Assembly (NCBI RefSeq): GCF_022539315.1
Contig: NC_066316.1
Location: 34,721,245 to 34,785,244, forward strand
DNA: 64,000 bases
Origin: Serinus canaria
Lineage: Eukaryota; Chordata; Aves; Passeriformes; Fringillidae
Reading direction: 5' to 3'
Each line of letters begins with the position of its first letter. The stretch's first letter is position 1. This document shows, piece by piece, positions 13,601-28,384 of the stretch. A model generated the notes under the pieces. It saw nothing but the letters and a program-made list of their open reading frames with translations. It searched no databases and was not told where the DNA came from. The translations under genes were made by a program, and so were the position numbers.

Positions 13601-15049
13601 TTATTTAGAGAGGAAACCTTTCTTTCTTGCACATTCTAAAAACAGATTTATTATATTGTGCACTATTTGCCAAAGCATACAATGCAAATGATTGTCACAT
13701 GTCTGTGCTATAGGCTCAAAATCATGAAAGTGTAGTAGGGATCTGATATCCGTGTTAATACGGATTTGAATACAAATGTGGTTAAGGTAGCACAGCTAAT
13801 TTCCTGAGATGCTCAGGACTCCTTTGATAATGCCTTTGTTTAGAGTGCTACTTATTTCTAGGAGGGCTCCAGGAGGTACAAGGCTTTCTACATGCCCTCC
13901 TTTCAGCTGTTCCCAGAGAAAATCTTTGTCTTGAAAAGTACCCTCCCTCTTGTTTTTTATCAGTAACATTTGCTATTTAAAAACTGTTTATCAAACTGTG
14001 CTACAAAATACTCTTCTGAATGCAAATAAATCTGGAGCATGACATGTTTTTCAAATGTGACGCTGGCTCTGCCTTGAGGAAGTAGAAGGTACCAAGCTCA
14101 CAATGAACCGTGAAGAAAACAAACCTCACTCTGCTTGTTGGACTTTCTTAGTAGTTTAATTTGAGAACACACTGAGGTTATGATAACTGGAGCAGATACA
14201 AACACACTTATCTCTTTCTTTCTGTGCTCTAAAAGATTTTTGGTGGCGTCTTTTTTCACTGTAGATGCTTTCAAAGAAAGAAAACTCCTCCTGAACTTAG
14301 GAATTACAATCTCTCATAGGGCAATATGTACTAAGGAGGAGATTTTAACTAGGTACAGCCAGAGTCTAGATTCATGCTACAGGGCATGGGCAAATTTTGC
14401 TCCTCTCCAGCTTTGCAGTGTTTTTTAGTTAGGCCTCTTGCTTTTATACATAATTTATTAGCAGGGGACATATTATTTTTTTCAGCACTTGGACCTTTTC
14501 AATATTTTCCAAGGGCTTCCCCCCTGATTAATGAATTAATGACATTTTCAAGTCTAAAGACCCCAAGTGTTTGATTGAAGAAACCCCTAACTGTTACTTT
14601 TCCCCATAATTTTATTTATTTTTTTTTTATTATTATTAACAGAAAGGATTTGTAAACAAGTTAAGTAAACTCATCTCAGCCTAATAATTTTTGGAGATTT
14701 TTCCCATATAAGACTTGGTAAAAATCAGGCAAATGTTTTGCAATTTGCTCCGTGAAGGTGAGGGGTCCTCTCCAGGGCCTTGCCAGGGGCTGGGATAGCT
14801 CTTTTTCCATGGAGGCACAGTAGGATATATCCACCAGGCCCTGCAGTAATGTTATAGTGTGTGCTCTGCATCTTACAGCCCCATTCTGTTTTGTTGCTGG
14901 TGGACATTTTATTGGATGGGATTGAAGGCGCAGATGTAGGAGGGCAGTTTGGTTCACACTGTTTGGAGCTCATTTTGGCTCTTAACAGCTGGGCTGCATT
15001 TGGGGGACCTCACAGCTGCACTGATGTAAACAGAGCCCTTGGCAGTTTC
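7621..15049. other. Unique non-coding sequence, no gene recognised
   Basis: There is no gene or recognised repeat here. The longest frame, 167 codons at 12,280-12,783 on the plus strand, has a cysteine- and leucine-rich composition with no family resemblance and is best explained by chance. A T/A-rich run (TTTATT, ATT repeats) lies at about 14,612-14,640. Slightly GC-richer patches near 9,840-10,140 and 11,940-12,060 are not CpG-rich. Confidence 0.55.
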
Positions 15050-15126
15050 TGGCCGGAGGAAGGACAGCCTCCCCCGCAGCTGCAGACCGCGGGAAGCAGC
15101 AGCAGCAGCAGCAGCAGCAGCTCCAT
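15010..15126 (-). CDS. Candidate first coding exon with signal-peptide-like start (unconfirmed)
   Basis: On the minus strand an ATG at 15,126-15,124 in strong context (A at -3, G at +4) begins MELLLLLLLLLPAVCS, then cysteine- and glycine-rich residues, and reads to a stop at 15,012-15,010. Just before that stop the sequence AGCT|GTGAGG (intron from 15,013 downward) resembles a splice donor. Translation could therefore pass into an intron-separated second exon after about 37 residues. The leucine run is a (CTG)n tract and makes a plausible signal-peptide core. The surrounding CpG-rich DNA supports a promoter or first exon. Against it: no second exon is recognised in the window, the leucines may simply reflect the triplet repeat, and I do not recognise the protein. 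The frame stays open upstream to about 15,318 but with low-complexity content. Confidence 0.25.
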   Translation of the reverse strand: MELLLLLLLLLPAVCSCGGGCPSSGQKLPRALFTSVQL

Positions 15127-15396
15127 TATCCCTGTGCTGTGAGCAATGGGCTCTGCTGGCTGGGTGGGAGAATGGGAGACCCCAGCCCGGCTTCCTCGGG
15201 CTCCCTCCCTGGCCACGAACCTGCATGGCTCTGGGAGCCAGCTGTGCCCGGCAGGCACGGGGGATGCTGGAGGAGCCCCGGGAGCTGCGGGAGGAGGGGA
15301 GGGCTGCGCTCCAGGCACGCCGCCTCCTGCTCTCCAGCGGCTCTGCGGAGGAAATCTTTAATGCCTTCATCCCTGCTCCCTGCATGCTCGTGCGAT
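15050..15396. promoter_or_regulatory. Only CpG-rich, GC-rich segment of the window; promoter candidate
   Basis: By eye I count about 18 CpG dinucleotides in some 345 bases, most of them between 15,181 and 15,396, where the surrounding kilobases have almost none. GC content is roughly two thirds. Observed/expected CpG is perhaps about 0.5, so this is a weak or small CpG island rather than a classic one. In birds such isolated islands often mark promoters and first exons. It coincides with the signal-peptide-like start codon on the minus strand described separately. Plus-strand frames here look compositional (proline, glycine, alanine rich). Confidence 0.4.
15095..15121. repeat. (AGC)9 trinucleotide repeat
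   Basis: There are nine perfect AGC units on the plus strand (CTG on the minus strand) inside the CpG-rich segment. On the minus strand they encode leucines in the signal-peptide-like frame or alanines in the overlapping longer frame. CAG/CTG runs are prone to length change. Confidence 0.95.
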
Positions 15397-15479
15397 GGCC
15401 AGAGACAAACAACCTAGCCATTATTGTATTACCCAACGCAGGAAAAAACCACCCCAGCTAATCTTGTTTTGTGTCAAGG

Positions 15480-15985
15480 GAAAATAAAGTTGTTTTTGTT
15501 TTTTAAAAACCCAAATGAAATCATGGTGCTTTATGGATATTTGTGTCATCCTAAGAGAATGATTCCATTAAGATTAAAACAAAGGCTTCTTTTTGCTAAT
15601 AACCTTTGAAATGAAATTTGTTTTCTCAAGAGTTCTTCTTTTAAATAGGAGTCTTTTAACTCCAGGGAAGAAAAACTGGTATTGTTTTTCATAATTAATC
15701 AAGAGAAATGTGCATTACAGTAAATATGTGGCTATGTTTCTCACAATGAACAATGACTAATGTTCATAAGAGATACACACTTTAAAGCTAATCAACTCTT
15801 ACTTTTTAAAAGCTTAAGAGAAGATTATTGCTTAAATTTAGAATTATTATCCTAAATGCACTGTAGCTAGGTACCATCAATGTGTTAAATTCAATGCAAT
15901 CTTAGATAAAAATGGTAAATTTTTTATTTGAGACAGTGGATAAAAGAATTCCTATATGCAGCAAAGGCGATCATAGATGAAATTA
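15480..15985. promoter_or_regulatory. AT-rich block resembling a conserved non-coding element
   Basis: Right next to the CpG-rich segment, this stretch changes abruptly to AT-rich, non-repetitive sequence with ATTAATC, TAATTAATC and TTAAAAGC-type cores and no sensible frame. Pairing of a CpG-rich promoter candidate with such a block would fit a regulated developmental gene, but this is inferred from texture only. Confidence 0.25.
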
Positions 15986-18900
15986 AAAATCACAGCTGAG
16001 ATTTGAAATTTGCTTACTAAACAGGTTATAGCCACAAAGATGCAAAGAATATAGGAGCTGCATGGCTTTTTATCATCTTTCCTTGTGCTGTTGTCAGTGC
16101 AGATGTTTGCAGTGGGAACAGCCGCTCCTTGAGGGACTCGATACTACAGCTTACTTCCTGGAAAATTTGGCACAGGGTGGTTTAGAGAGAAGTTTGCAGA
16201 CTTTGGTTTTGCACTGGCAAGTGGGAGAGAACGAGAAAAACAAATTGTGTAGTAAGTGAAACAAAAACACAGAGAACTTACACATCCCTTGCCAGCTTTT
16301 AGGGGAATGAAAGCACTTGAGATTTTGCAGTCTTACCGGAATAATTAGAACTACATAATATTTGGAATACTTAAGCTCAAGAAAGTCTTGGGAATATTAA
16401 AAGGGTGATGTTAAATCCCCTGTCAAGGAAGGAAGAGCCAGGCCAGGCTTTGAAAGGATGAACAAAAGGGAAGATCTGTGGCCTGTGCTGGATGTGCTGT
16501 CTCACTGCTAACAAATTCACGCAGATGTGAGAAATACAGCATGAATGAAAGCTAAAAGAAGATCCATCTGGAAGAATAAAATATAAAGTGATGCATTTGT
16601 TTACTTTTCCAGCTTCCTACAGGTCTGGTGATGCTGGCTTCCAGCTTCCACTTTTATCAAACCCATTTTATCACCTGGAGCTGCAGAGTGTCAGATAAGG
16701 GCAGTGTGTTGGCATTTATAGGGGAGGTTGTTTGCAGTGTCCCACCTGTCTGGTCCTGCTGCCAAGGGGTCAGTGGCTATTTAATGACAGGGATTCTCGT
16801 TTTGAAAACAGGTATGACAAGTGTGATGCCAGGCCAGTTTCTGATAGCTTTGTCATATGCTGTGGGACTACTCACAGACTCTGCTCATGCCTTTATGTAC
16901 AACACACATGAACAGTAGCAAAACTGGACAGCTGGAAAATAGTCAGATCCATGGGGGCAACAGTGTGAGTGACCCCAGTCTTAATCCCTGAGCTCAAAGA
17001 GGGGGATAGAAAGGTTGCTGGCACCAACCCACAGCTCAGGAACAAATGCATGTAAGGAGGATTACATTCAAGATTAGACAGGCATTTTTGTTGCCTTTGA
17101 TCTTGGTTTCATAGATGACAGCAGGTTGCTTAAATCTTCAAGGCTTAAGAGAACAGAGAGGATATTTCATAAAAGGTGGGAGTTACACCAGTAAAATGCA
17201 GAAGGGATGAGTGAGGTTACTAGTGGTGGGTTTCAGCTGGCTGGCACTGAGAGTGAGGGCTGTGCTCAGACTGCTCAGATTTCAGCATCCCTCCTTTCTT
17301 ATGACTGGATGAAACTAAATATTTTCTTCTAGATAGTCACATTTTGACCATGAGTTAGAGACAGGTGCATTTCCAGCAGGTTGGAGGGAAAAAGCTCTGC
17401 TCTTTTCTTTGATCCAGGCTATGTGCCTTAATTTATAGAAAATCTGTCTCTCTTCTGACATCAGCTGTTGTCATCAACAGTTGCACAGTAGAAATATCAA
17501 GTAGAAGCCCATGAGGTGCTGATGTCAGGCTGATCCCTGTATCTGCAGTTGTGGACAAGGCTCTCAACAGGAATACCCAGACCAAAATCTGTGATCTGAT
17601 AAGATAAAGCAAGGATAAGATATCCTGCTTGCTATCCTCATATCACTCTGGGGGCAAACACCTCTCTCTGTCTCTGAGAAATGTTCTTTATACTAAAGTG
17701 TCAGTTTGTACAAATTCGTATTTTCCAACAAAGGAACTAGCCAGAAAATTCCTGGCCAGTTCCACTCACAGTGTCAAGTCCTGTTTGCCAACATTTAGCT
17801 GAGACTAGAAAATGTTTACTTTAGTCCTAGCAGACTTAGCAAGGCTTAAGCAAGGCATCAGTGGTGACAGAAGAAATGCTCTGATGCCAATTACTAGCTG
17901 TCATCTTGATTTGCAGGGAAATGGTCTTCAGGGTCCTCCTTCTTTCTTTTGATGAGGGAAGCACGCCTGTGTTTCACCAATAATCACTTTGGCATCTCTA
18001 AGACACGTTCACACTGACTGTCTTGATCTGTTTAATGCCAAAACCTAACAATAGCACTGGAAATATGAGCCATACTTTCCAGTTTAAATAATAGAGCATT
18101 AACTCCTTTTCCTAGTGTCCTACCTTAGGCCATAAGACAATTTCCTTGCTGCCCCCACAGAAGACAGCTAACCTAATTTCCCTCCATTTCTGTTCCTTTG
18201 TGTTGCTTGATGCAAACCTTTCCCCGTCAAACTGCCCTGCATTGCTCTGAGGACCTATTTCCTTCAGCACAAAAGCTTTTCTAAGAGCTTCTGTGCTTCA
18301 CTCTGCCAGTGATCACAACTAGGAGGCATATTTTGGCTCTTGCTATCTGTTAGGGCTTGTGTCTTCCCTGCAACACATGGGGAACATGTGCTGGGTGAGC
18401 ATCTTCCCTTCTAACATAAGTCACATTCCTGGTACTGCCGCATCAGCAGCATCTGGCTGGCTTGGAGCAAGGAAGGAAACAGTGAATGCATTTGAAAAAT
18501 CACTGATGGCCATGCAGCTGAAGGACATAACATATAAACTTTGCAGAAAATGCTTTAAGGGGCAGAAATTCACTTAACCCTATCCGGAGCACTTAGCAAG
18601 CTGTTTGATTTTGTTCATTCTCCTGGACAATTCCAGTGACGACAGCACCAGATAGTGTTTTTATGAGGAATACCACGTTGTGAGCACCTGCATGAACAAT
18701 GCTCTCAGTCCACAGCACTTTGTCTTACATGCTCTTTGTAGTCTCAGTTTCTGTGCTGAGTTGCACAGTTTTTCCAGTTTGAAAATGCAGAATTGGTATT
18801 TTTTTCACAGAGTCTGCAGGACAGGTAAAACCAGCCAAAATATATCAAAAAATCTGAGTGCTGAGAGCAAATGGATTCTTGAAAAACGTCAGATGAAAAT

Positions 18901-21900
18901 GACTTTGATCCTGACAAATTCATTATGTCATCTTGCAAAGGCATGGGAAGGAAGAAAGCTGTGATGAGTATATAAAATGTTTGTTGTTTGCAATGAGAGA
19001 GGTTAAAATGTGCTAATCAGTTATCAGGTACACAGAGAGGATACTGTGCCAGATGCACAGATTGATGGGTTATAAAATGATTTGAAAACTGAAGGTCATA
19101 TAGATGGCATACTGCAAATTAGACATTTAAGCAGATGGCATGGGTATTCACTAGTCCACCTGGCTGGAAGAGGGAATTTTCCAGTGCTGTACAAAATGTC
19201 AGCAGATAAATAATAAAAACCAGATAAGTGTTCTAATTACTTAGTTGTCATTTTCCACATTTCTGATCTTGGTCATTTTTCACTTGTAACTGTTTTTCTA
19301 TATGATAATAACCAGCCTAGTCCCACACAATACAAGGTACCAAAAGCATGGAGGGGGAAAATTCTGAGTGAAATTTCATGTTCAATTAGTACGGTACCTA
19401 CCTTTAAAATTTTTCCTCTGGGAGTGCAAAAGTAATTAGTAAGAAGAAAAGTAAATGTAGATAGCCACTCTTGAACCTTGTCACTGTCATAAGCAGAAGA
19501 GAGTGGGACATGGAAAAGTGAACAGGAAGGGGGAAATAAGCCCTGTGAGAAGGTCAGGATAAGCAAGAGACAGAATAATGAGATAGAAAATGTGAGGCTC
19601 TAACTGCAAGCCCTCACAAAATTCCCTGTGTAGAGACATGATGTGGTTGATTTAGCACAGAGGCAGCATCATGCCAACTATCTGGAAAGTGGAAAGAAAT
19701 GTAATTTTGGTTTTGAGGCAGAGCTAGGAAAATTCTGGCACCTGGTTCTCCCAGCAGACCCCATGGGACTGTCCATGTCACATGTGACCCTTCAGTTGAG
19801 AGAAAGCCACCTTCCTCCCACCATCAGTTACTGAAGCAGATATGGCTGTAATAGAGAGGGAGGGAGGTTTCATTAGCATCACTAAGCAGCAGCCCATGCC
19901 CTTTCTGGGATGGGATTCATTTGCATTAAAATTCAATGGCAAAGAGCCACACTTACACAGGAGAGATGCTGGATTGATGGGAATGGTTTATATTCTGCTG
20001 TTTTGTTTTTCATGGGGTTTTTTTTTTTTTTTGGTATCCAATAGGAGGCTGAAGAGGAAGTGAATGCTGAAGAGAGACAGTGCAGTGTCAGAAGGCTATG
20101 ATCCCACCAAGCAACACATTACTGAGGCAAAAACAGAGACTCTTTCTCTGCTCCTTGAATAGTCTTAGTCAAATCCTGAGAGTGGAAAGGTCAGAATAAT
20201 TAGACAGAAGCACTCAGCTTCCTATTCAGTGGTGAGAGAAGGGAACTTTGAGAGTGTTGTTTTGTGCTAAGGCAGGATGCATTGCTATGTGTTCTTGTTA
20301 AACACAGTTCAGCATAAATCTCAGCTACAGAAGTGCATGTCGTGGCCTCAAGATACCTTTTCTTTCTTGAAAGAGTATGCAGCTATGTTAGAGATGAAGG
20401 CATTACCTTAAAAACGAGGGGTCCTGCTGCAGAAGGGACAGGACAGCCCACAGCACTATGCAACAGAGCTGCTTTCCACCACACCCTTCTGCTCGAGAGA
20501 GAGGTCTCATTGCAACGTTTGCTTTTTTTTTCCCCCCAGCTGACGTAGTATTACTTCAAGAAGCACTCTCAGAACAGCAATAGAGAAGTATTCTCAGAAC
20601 ACTGAGTCGGCAGTGGCCTTGTTTTGAAGATAAGCATTGGCTTCCACCAGAAGAAAAAAGGCTGTATTTTCAGGATCATGATGAATATTGAAGGAAGATT
20701 GAGACCTTAAATATTTTGTGTTGTTTTTTGAGCAAAGTTTTCATGCAAAAATTCATGAACTTAATTCATTAAATGCTTGCTAGCTAGAATAATGACCTTG
20801 TTTCTAGTCAGCAAACTGATTGAATGCACACATCCTACCTGCAGGTAGATGGGATTCATGTGCTTCTGAGATGTTCATTATTAGCTATCAGGGTAAAATT
20901 TGTCCTCTGCCTTCCCACCATGGTGGGATCTTAGAAGAGAAAGGAAAAAAAGTGGGTTGTCCTCAGGCAGGGTAACATTTTAGCTACCCTAGTGCCTGTT
21001 TTCCTAGAGGAGTGACAGTGGATGCCTTGAAGAGAACATGAAGCAAGGGCCAGGCAATACTTCCCTAGACCTCTCTCCAGCTCCCAGCAGCTTCTATTCC
21101 AGGCTCCCTGAACTAGAAATTCCTCACATTAATGTCCTTATTGGGTGCTCTGCACAGCACTGCATGAGAGAATGGGGGAAAATTGCCTCATTTAGCAGCA
21201 ACCTGCCAGCAGGTAAGTGGGAGAAGGCAGGAGCAGAAGGAGCATCTTCTCTCAGTTATGCAGCCTACAGGAAGCTGAACTTCTGCTGACACACCCAAAC
21301 CTGCATATTTTGACATTCTTCAAGGCCTTTGGGTTTCATTGGGTGCCATGGGCTCCTGGAATGGTAACCAGTATCCTCCTGCCTACCTTTGAGGACACTT
21401 GTGGGGATGGGTGGGTTCAGAAGCTCCTGAGGAAATGTGTCCATGCATGACTGTCTGCCACATACCTGGCTCTGGGGGCAAGTCCTTGCCCCTAATCTCT
21501 GCAGCTCAGCCCTGCATCCACAGGTTCTGTGCTCATCAGAAACCACAGATCATTTAATCACTAAAAAATGGCATTAAATGTTTCTTTGAGCTTTGTGCTT
21601 ATTTTTAAAAGGAATATCTGCCACCAAGTGGAAAATGTTATCACTTCACCAATATTTATAATTACCAGTAATAATCTTAGCATTAATCTTGCTTATTACT
21701 CTAAAAGAGTTCAAAACAAGCAGACAGATGGAAAAATGTGGTGCTGAAACAGAGCATCAGTCATCTTGCTGGTTTCTTTTCAGCACAGATTAGAGACCTT
21801 GCTAAGGCACAGCCTGCTGTGTGCCTAAACACGGAAAAATGACAGAGGGGCTGTGGTGTGGAGACAGCCTTTCACTCTTCAGCTCTACAGCTGCGCCTCT

Positions 21901-23900
21901 TGACATCAGAGATAATTCTCCTGAAATACATGAACAGCAGAAATTCACACCCAAATTTGAAACTTCTGGAGCATTGGTTTCTAATTCCTGCACCAAGCCT
22001 CATCTGTTGCTTTGACTTAAGCAATTTTCAACTAACCTTAGCTACATCAACTATTGATGTGTTTAGTTGTAGAAATCTTAGGAGAAATGCCCTGATGTGA
22101 CTGATGAGTACAACTGTTTTGTTTTTTCCTTTCCCATCCATTATACTTTCTACAAGAGCTTCAGCAGAGACCAAAGAGAGCTCTGAAAAAAAGACTTCTG
22201 AGAAGCCAAAGAGAATTTATCCTCCTGACCTGTGGATGTATTGTCAGCAGTTCCTGGCTGCTCGTGGCCAGAACCTCAAATTTCAGAAAGTCAGCTCTAA
22301 CATTTCTAGCTCTGCTATAGGCTTTTAACATATTTCCACACAGAGCAGAGGTGACATAAAGGAAAAAGAAAACAAAACTATGACACAATGGTAAAGAAAG
22401 GATAGTACAGAAGAAAAACTGAAAGGAAAAAAAAATCAGCAACATTTGGGTTTGATTCTTCAAACAGGGCCAGTACTCCACTGTGTTTGCTGGAATGCCC
22501 AGGTACTACAGGAGATGGTCCCAGGGCTCCATCCCAAATTTAAGAACAGGCAAGAGGTGGAGAAGAAGGACTTGGGGAAGGTCTGGTGCTGATAGACACC
22601 TGAAACATTACAGAACACAAAGCCAAAAGAAGTCCATGTAAGTGCTGTTTGAGCCTGTATTTAGGAAGCCAGACAGGGGTAACTCAGTGGGCAGCTGCAG
22701 GCATCTTGACCAGATGGACACAACCAGAATGACCAACTCCCATCATCCCAGCCTACTGCAGAGCTCCAACATGAAGTTGGAGTCCTGGGTATTCACCCAG
22801 TGCCTCCCCTAAAAGGGTTGGACAGACTTCCTGGGAGGCTCTTCCAATTTTGTCAAAGCTTCTGTGTTGAAACAGGATACTAAAAAAAGTTTTATTTGCT
22901 GCTGAGGCAGGAAAAACCAAGATGCAGTGACATTTTCTTTTTCCACTGGCTGGACCAGCAGCTCCAAAAAATGACTTTCTTCTACTTGGGAAGCCAGGCA
23001 AAATGAGTAAGTACTTAATGACCTTTTAAAAATGTCTAGATAAGAAATATTTCACTCAGTTTTGGGTACTCTAAGATAAGGTTAGAGGTCTCTGCCCATA
23101 GAGAAATGCCATAAAATGCAGAACAAATTACTAATAGCACTTTTTGTGTTTGCCTGTAGACAATGCAGGTTGTACTCTTATGAGCTCAAGACTGCATAGC
23201 AAGTAGTTTTTGGGAGGAACAGATGGATTTTTCAAGTAAATATTTTTATTTAATTATGTTTTCTTATCTGATCAGCTCTCCAGCATGGAAGACAGTGAAA
23301 CAGTTTTAAGATAGAGGCTGTACAGGGATGCTGTTGATTCTGGTTCTTTTAGACATTTCTGGCTGGCTCCAAGGAGCAAGTTCACATTTGCCAACTTACA
23401 TGAGTATGAAGGAAACTTTGATTCATACTATAAGCTCATCCTGGAGTAGCAGTGGTGACCCTTAGCACAAATGTTTGGGCTTTTGAATGATAAATCCTGG
23501 GCCAGATCTCAACAGTGCAATGGAGGAGGCAGAAGATAGTTGAAATTATAATACTGGAAATACTTTATCTTGGCTGCAGAAAGAGAAATCCAGCCAAGGC
23601 TTGTGATGTTCAATTCCATATCAATTGATATTGGGATCTAGAAAAAACTGGATGCCCTGTAAATAGATATAAATTTTTATTCTCTGAATATACTGGTTGA
23701 AATAAATTTATTAATAACTCATATATTTGAATGTCCTCATGAACTATTGAAACTGCATGTCTCTGTGATAGGTGAAAAGCCTAAAGTTGTTTTTGTCACT
23801 ACCAATGCAGTCATCAGAATTATTGGCACAAACACCTTGTGGTGCCCTGTGTGGACCATTTTCCATGAAAACTCAGTCCACCTTGGGCTTTCATTATTAG
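15986..23900. other. Unique non-coding sequence, no gene recognised
   Basis: No gene or recognised mobile element is present. A T15 run lies at 20,018-20,032. A poly-T/poly-C tract before CAG near 20,520-20,539 looks like an acceptor, but no convincing exon follows. AT-rich, conserved-looking patches occur at about 20,690-20,830 and 21,545-21,720. All frames are short and unremarkable. Confidence 0.55.
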
Positions 23901-23943
23901 TTGGTAACATTATAGATTACATAGTAATCTATAATGTTATCAA
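23901..23943. repeat. Inverted repeat, 20-bp arms, 3-bp loop
   Basis: The left arm at 23,901-23,920 and the right arm at 23,924-23,943 are reverse complements at 19 of 20 positions. The single difference would be a G-U wobble in RNA. The stem is AT-rich (core TAGATTAC / GTAATCTA). It lies 257 bp before the larger nested inverted repeat. Confidence 0.95.
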
Positions 23944-24199
23944 CAGTAGGGAAGGTAAGCTCCCTGTATTTTTTCTGTCCCAGCATATCATATTAGCAAA
24001 CTCAATTTTACAGTCTTCAGGAGAAACTGAGTTCCTGATCTTTTACCCAAAATGCTTGCACTTTCCTCCCTCGAGGGAACACCTCTTCCCTTGAGCCTCC
24101 CACCTCTTCCCTACCTCCCTCCCCTCTGCTGGTCTATGAACAGAGCCCAGACAGCTCAGTTTCTGTGCCAGGATCTCCTTTGCCATAAGTCAGCTGGAG

Positions 24200-24344
24200 C
24201 TTGGATTCTAAGCATGAATCACAGCTGATTCATGCTTAGAATCCAAGATTTGAGGGACAGAGAGCTCACAGCAGCAAGGCAGGAGCTGACTCCTGCCTTG
24301 CTGCTGTGAGCTCTCTGTCCCTCAAATCTTGGATTCTAAGCATG
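24200..24344. repeat. Nested perfect inverted repeats (22-bp and 55-bp arms)
   Basis: Two hairpins overlap. In the first, arms 24,200-24,221 and 24,226-24,247 are perfect complements around a 4-base loop (CAGC). In the second, arms 24,231-24,285 and 24,290-24,344 are perfect 55-bp complements around a 4-base loop (CTGA). The motif GGATTCTAAGCATG therefore occurs three times in alternating orientation. Perfect identity over such length implies a recent origin by template switching during replication, or an assembly or library artefact. No transposon termini or target duplication are visible. Confidence 0.97.
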
Positions 24345-26906
<2,562 letters not shown>

Positions 26907-28384
26907 TCCTGTGTTCTCATCAGTAACCCAGAACTGCCATGCTGCATAGTATTGGGAATGATGCAGATCCATAGGAGAAAAGATAAGAAAAGGTAAGTGT
27001 TACCATGCCAACTGCATGTGATTAGTGATGGCAGCCTACTGTCAACCAGTCTTAGCTTAATTTGAGGTAGCTGCATATGGGCACTGTCTCAAAGGTACCT
27101 CTATTCTCTCTTCCTTGGGATTGGTGTCCTTTATAATAAAAACCTATAATTGTCTTTATGAGTATTTGTTGTATTGTGTCTCATTATTTTAACATTTATA
27201 TTGAGGAGTTGAGCCCTCATTAATGTGGAAACATCCACTACAGAGGCTGGAGAAGTTGTTCCAATCATCTTTGTGTGACCCACGGGTCTATAAGCTGTTT
27301 GCCAGAGCTGGAGGTTTGAACAAGGTCTCTTATGCCAACAAAGAGTGTGAATCCTTCAGAAAATCCCTTCAAAGACTGTAGATTTTTTGGGGGACCTTTA
27401 TGGTTGTTTCTGTTTTTGAAACCCAGCAGAGAAGATTCTAACATTGCTGGGAAAACCATAACGAGGCAGTTGGGTGATTTATTTTTCATTGTTAGGTTAG
27501 CAGCTGTGTGACCTGGAAGCCATCTCAGCCTGGCTGGAGAAAAAAAAAACTGGCTTTCAGTTAATAATACAGTGATAAGGGATTTTCTCTACATTTCTAC
27601 AAAATACTTCTTGCTTTCATCTTCAAAAAAAAAAAAAAAGAAAAACAAGAAATTAAAACAAGAAATTGTGTTCTGCTGTGGTTTAAAATGTGACAGTGCA
27701 TGATGATGAAAATATGACTATGAATATAGATCTAAATTGCAATAAATTTGCTGTCATTGCCTTTGTAAAAGGCGTCAGTAACAAAATGAGGGGATAGAAG
27801 ATGACAGAGAGGAGCTGCCTTTGCTTTACTGTTAATTGATTTTAATCTTGCTGCCTTCTCCTGGTGATCAATTGATGTCTGAGTTTTGTGTATCCTTCCA
27901 AATGCTAAATCTGTGCATGACAGAGATAGACAGTATTCATGTTACAGACTTTGACAGCATCTCTGTATTCTTGCCAGCGTGAATTCACATTAGTATTCAG
28001 TATAGGAATAATTCATTTGATGCATCATTATTCCTTGTAAAGAGGATTAGATATGATTTTATGGCACTGAACTAATATTACTTAAATAATACCTTCTTGG
28101 GCCAAATAATTTTAGAAAATTGTGTGGAAGAAGCTTTCTGTGTGTCTCATACAAAATATTTCTGTTTGCATGTGCCAGCACAATGTTTACACTTTTTGCA
28201 ACAGTATGAGATTGGCAACTTACATTCAACCTTTGACTGTCTATAAGTTTCAGAGTTCCTTTCCTGAAGATTTGATGCTGAATGAATATTTCTACAGAGC
28301 ATTTTTTCAGTTTGCTAAGATCTTTTTGAATTCTTACCCCATTTTTTAATTTACTGTGTCACATGAAGATGTAGTAATCATACC
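26907..28384. other. Non-coding sequence with an A15 run; no gene recognised
   Basis: Unique sequence with an A15 run at 27,625-27,639. The area just below 28,385 may contain the unrecognisable remainder of the CR1 element that is identifiable from 28,385 upward, because the second half of its reverse transcriptase would be expected there on the minus strand. I could not follow it. Confidence 0.5.

Noticed and set aside
14954..15436. 160-codon minus-strand frame with an alanine run across the CpG-rich segment
   Set aside because: It is read through the same triplet repeat as the signal-peptide-like frame, and its content looks compositional. Only the shorter frame with the strong start context is kept as a candidate.
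20515..20545. Poly-T/poly-C tract followed by CAG as a splice acceptor
   Set aside because: The frame behind it is short and unremarkable, and no donor or partner exon can be named.
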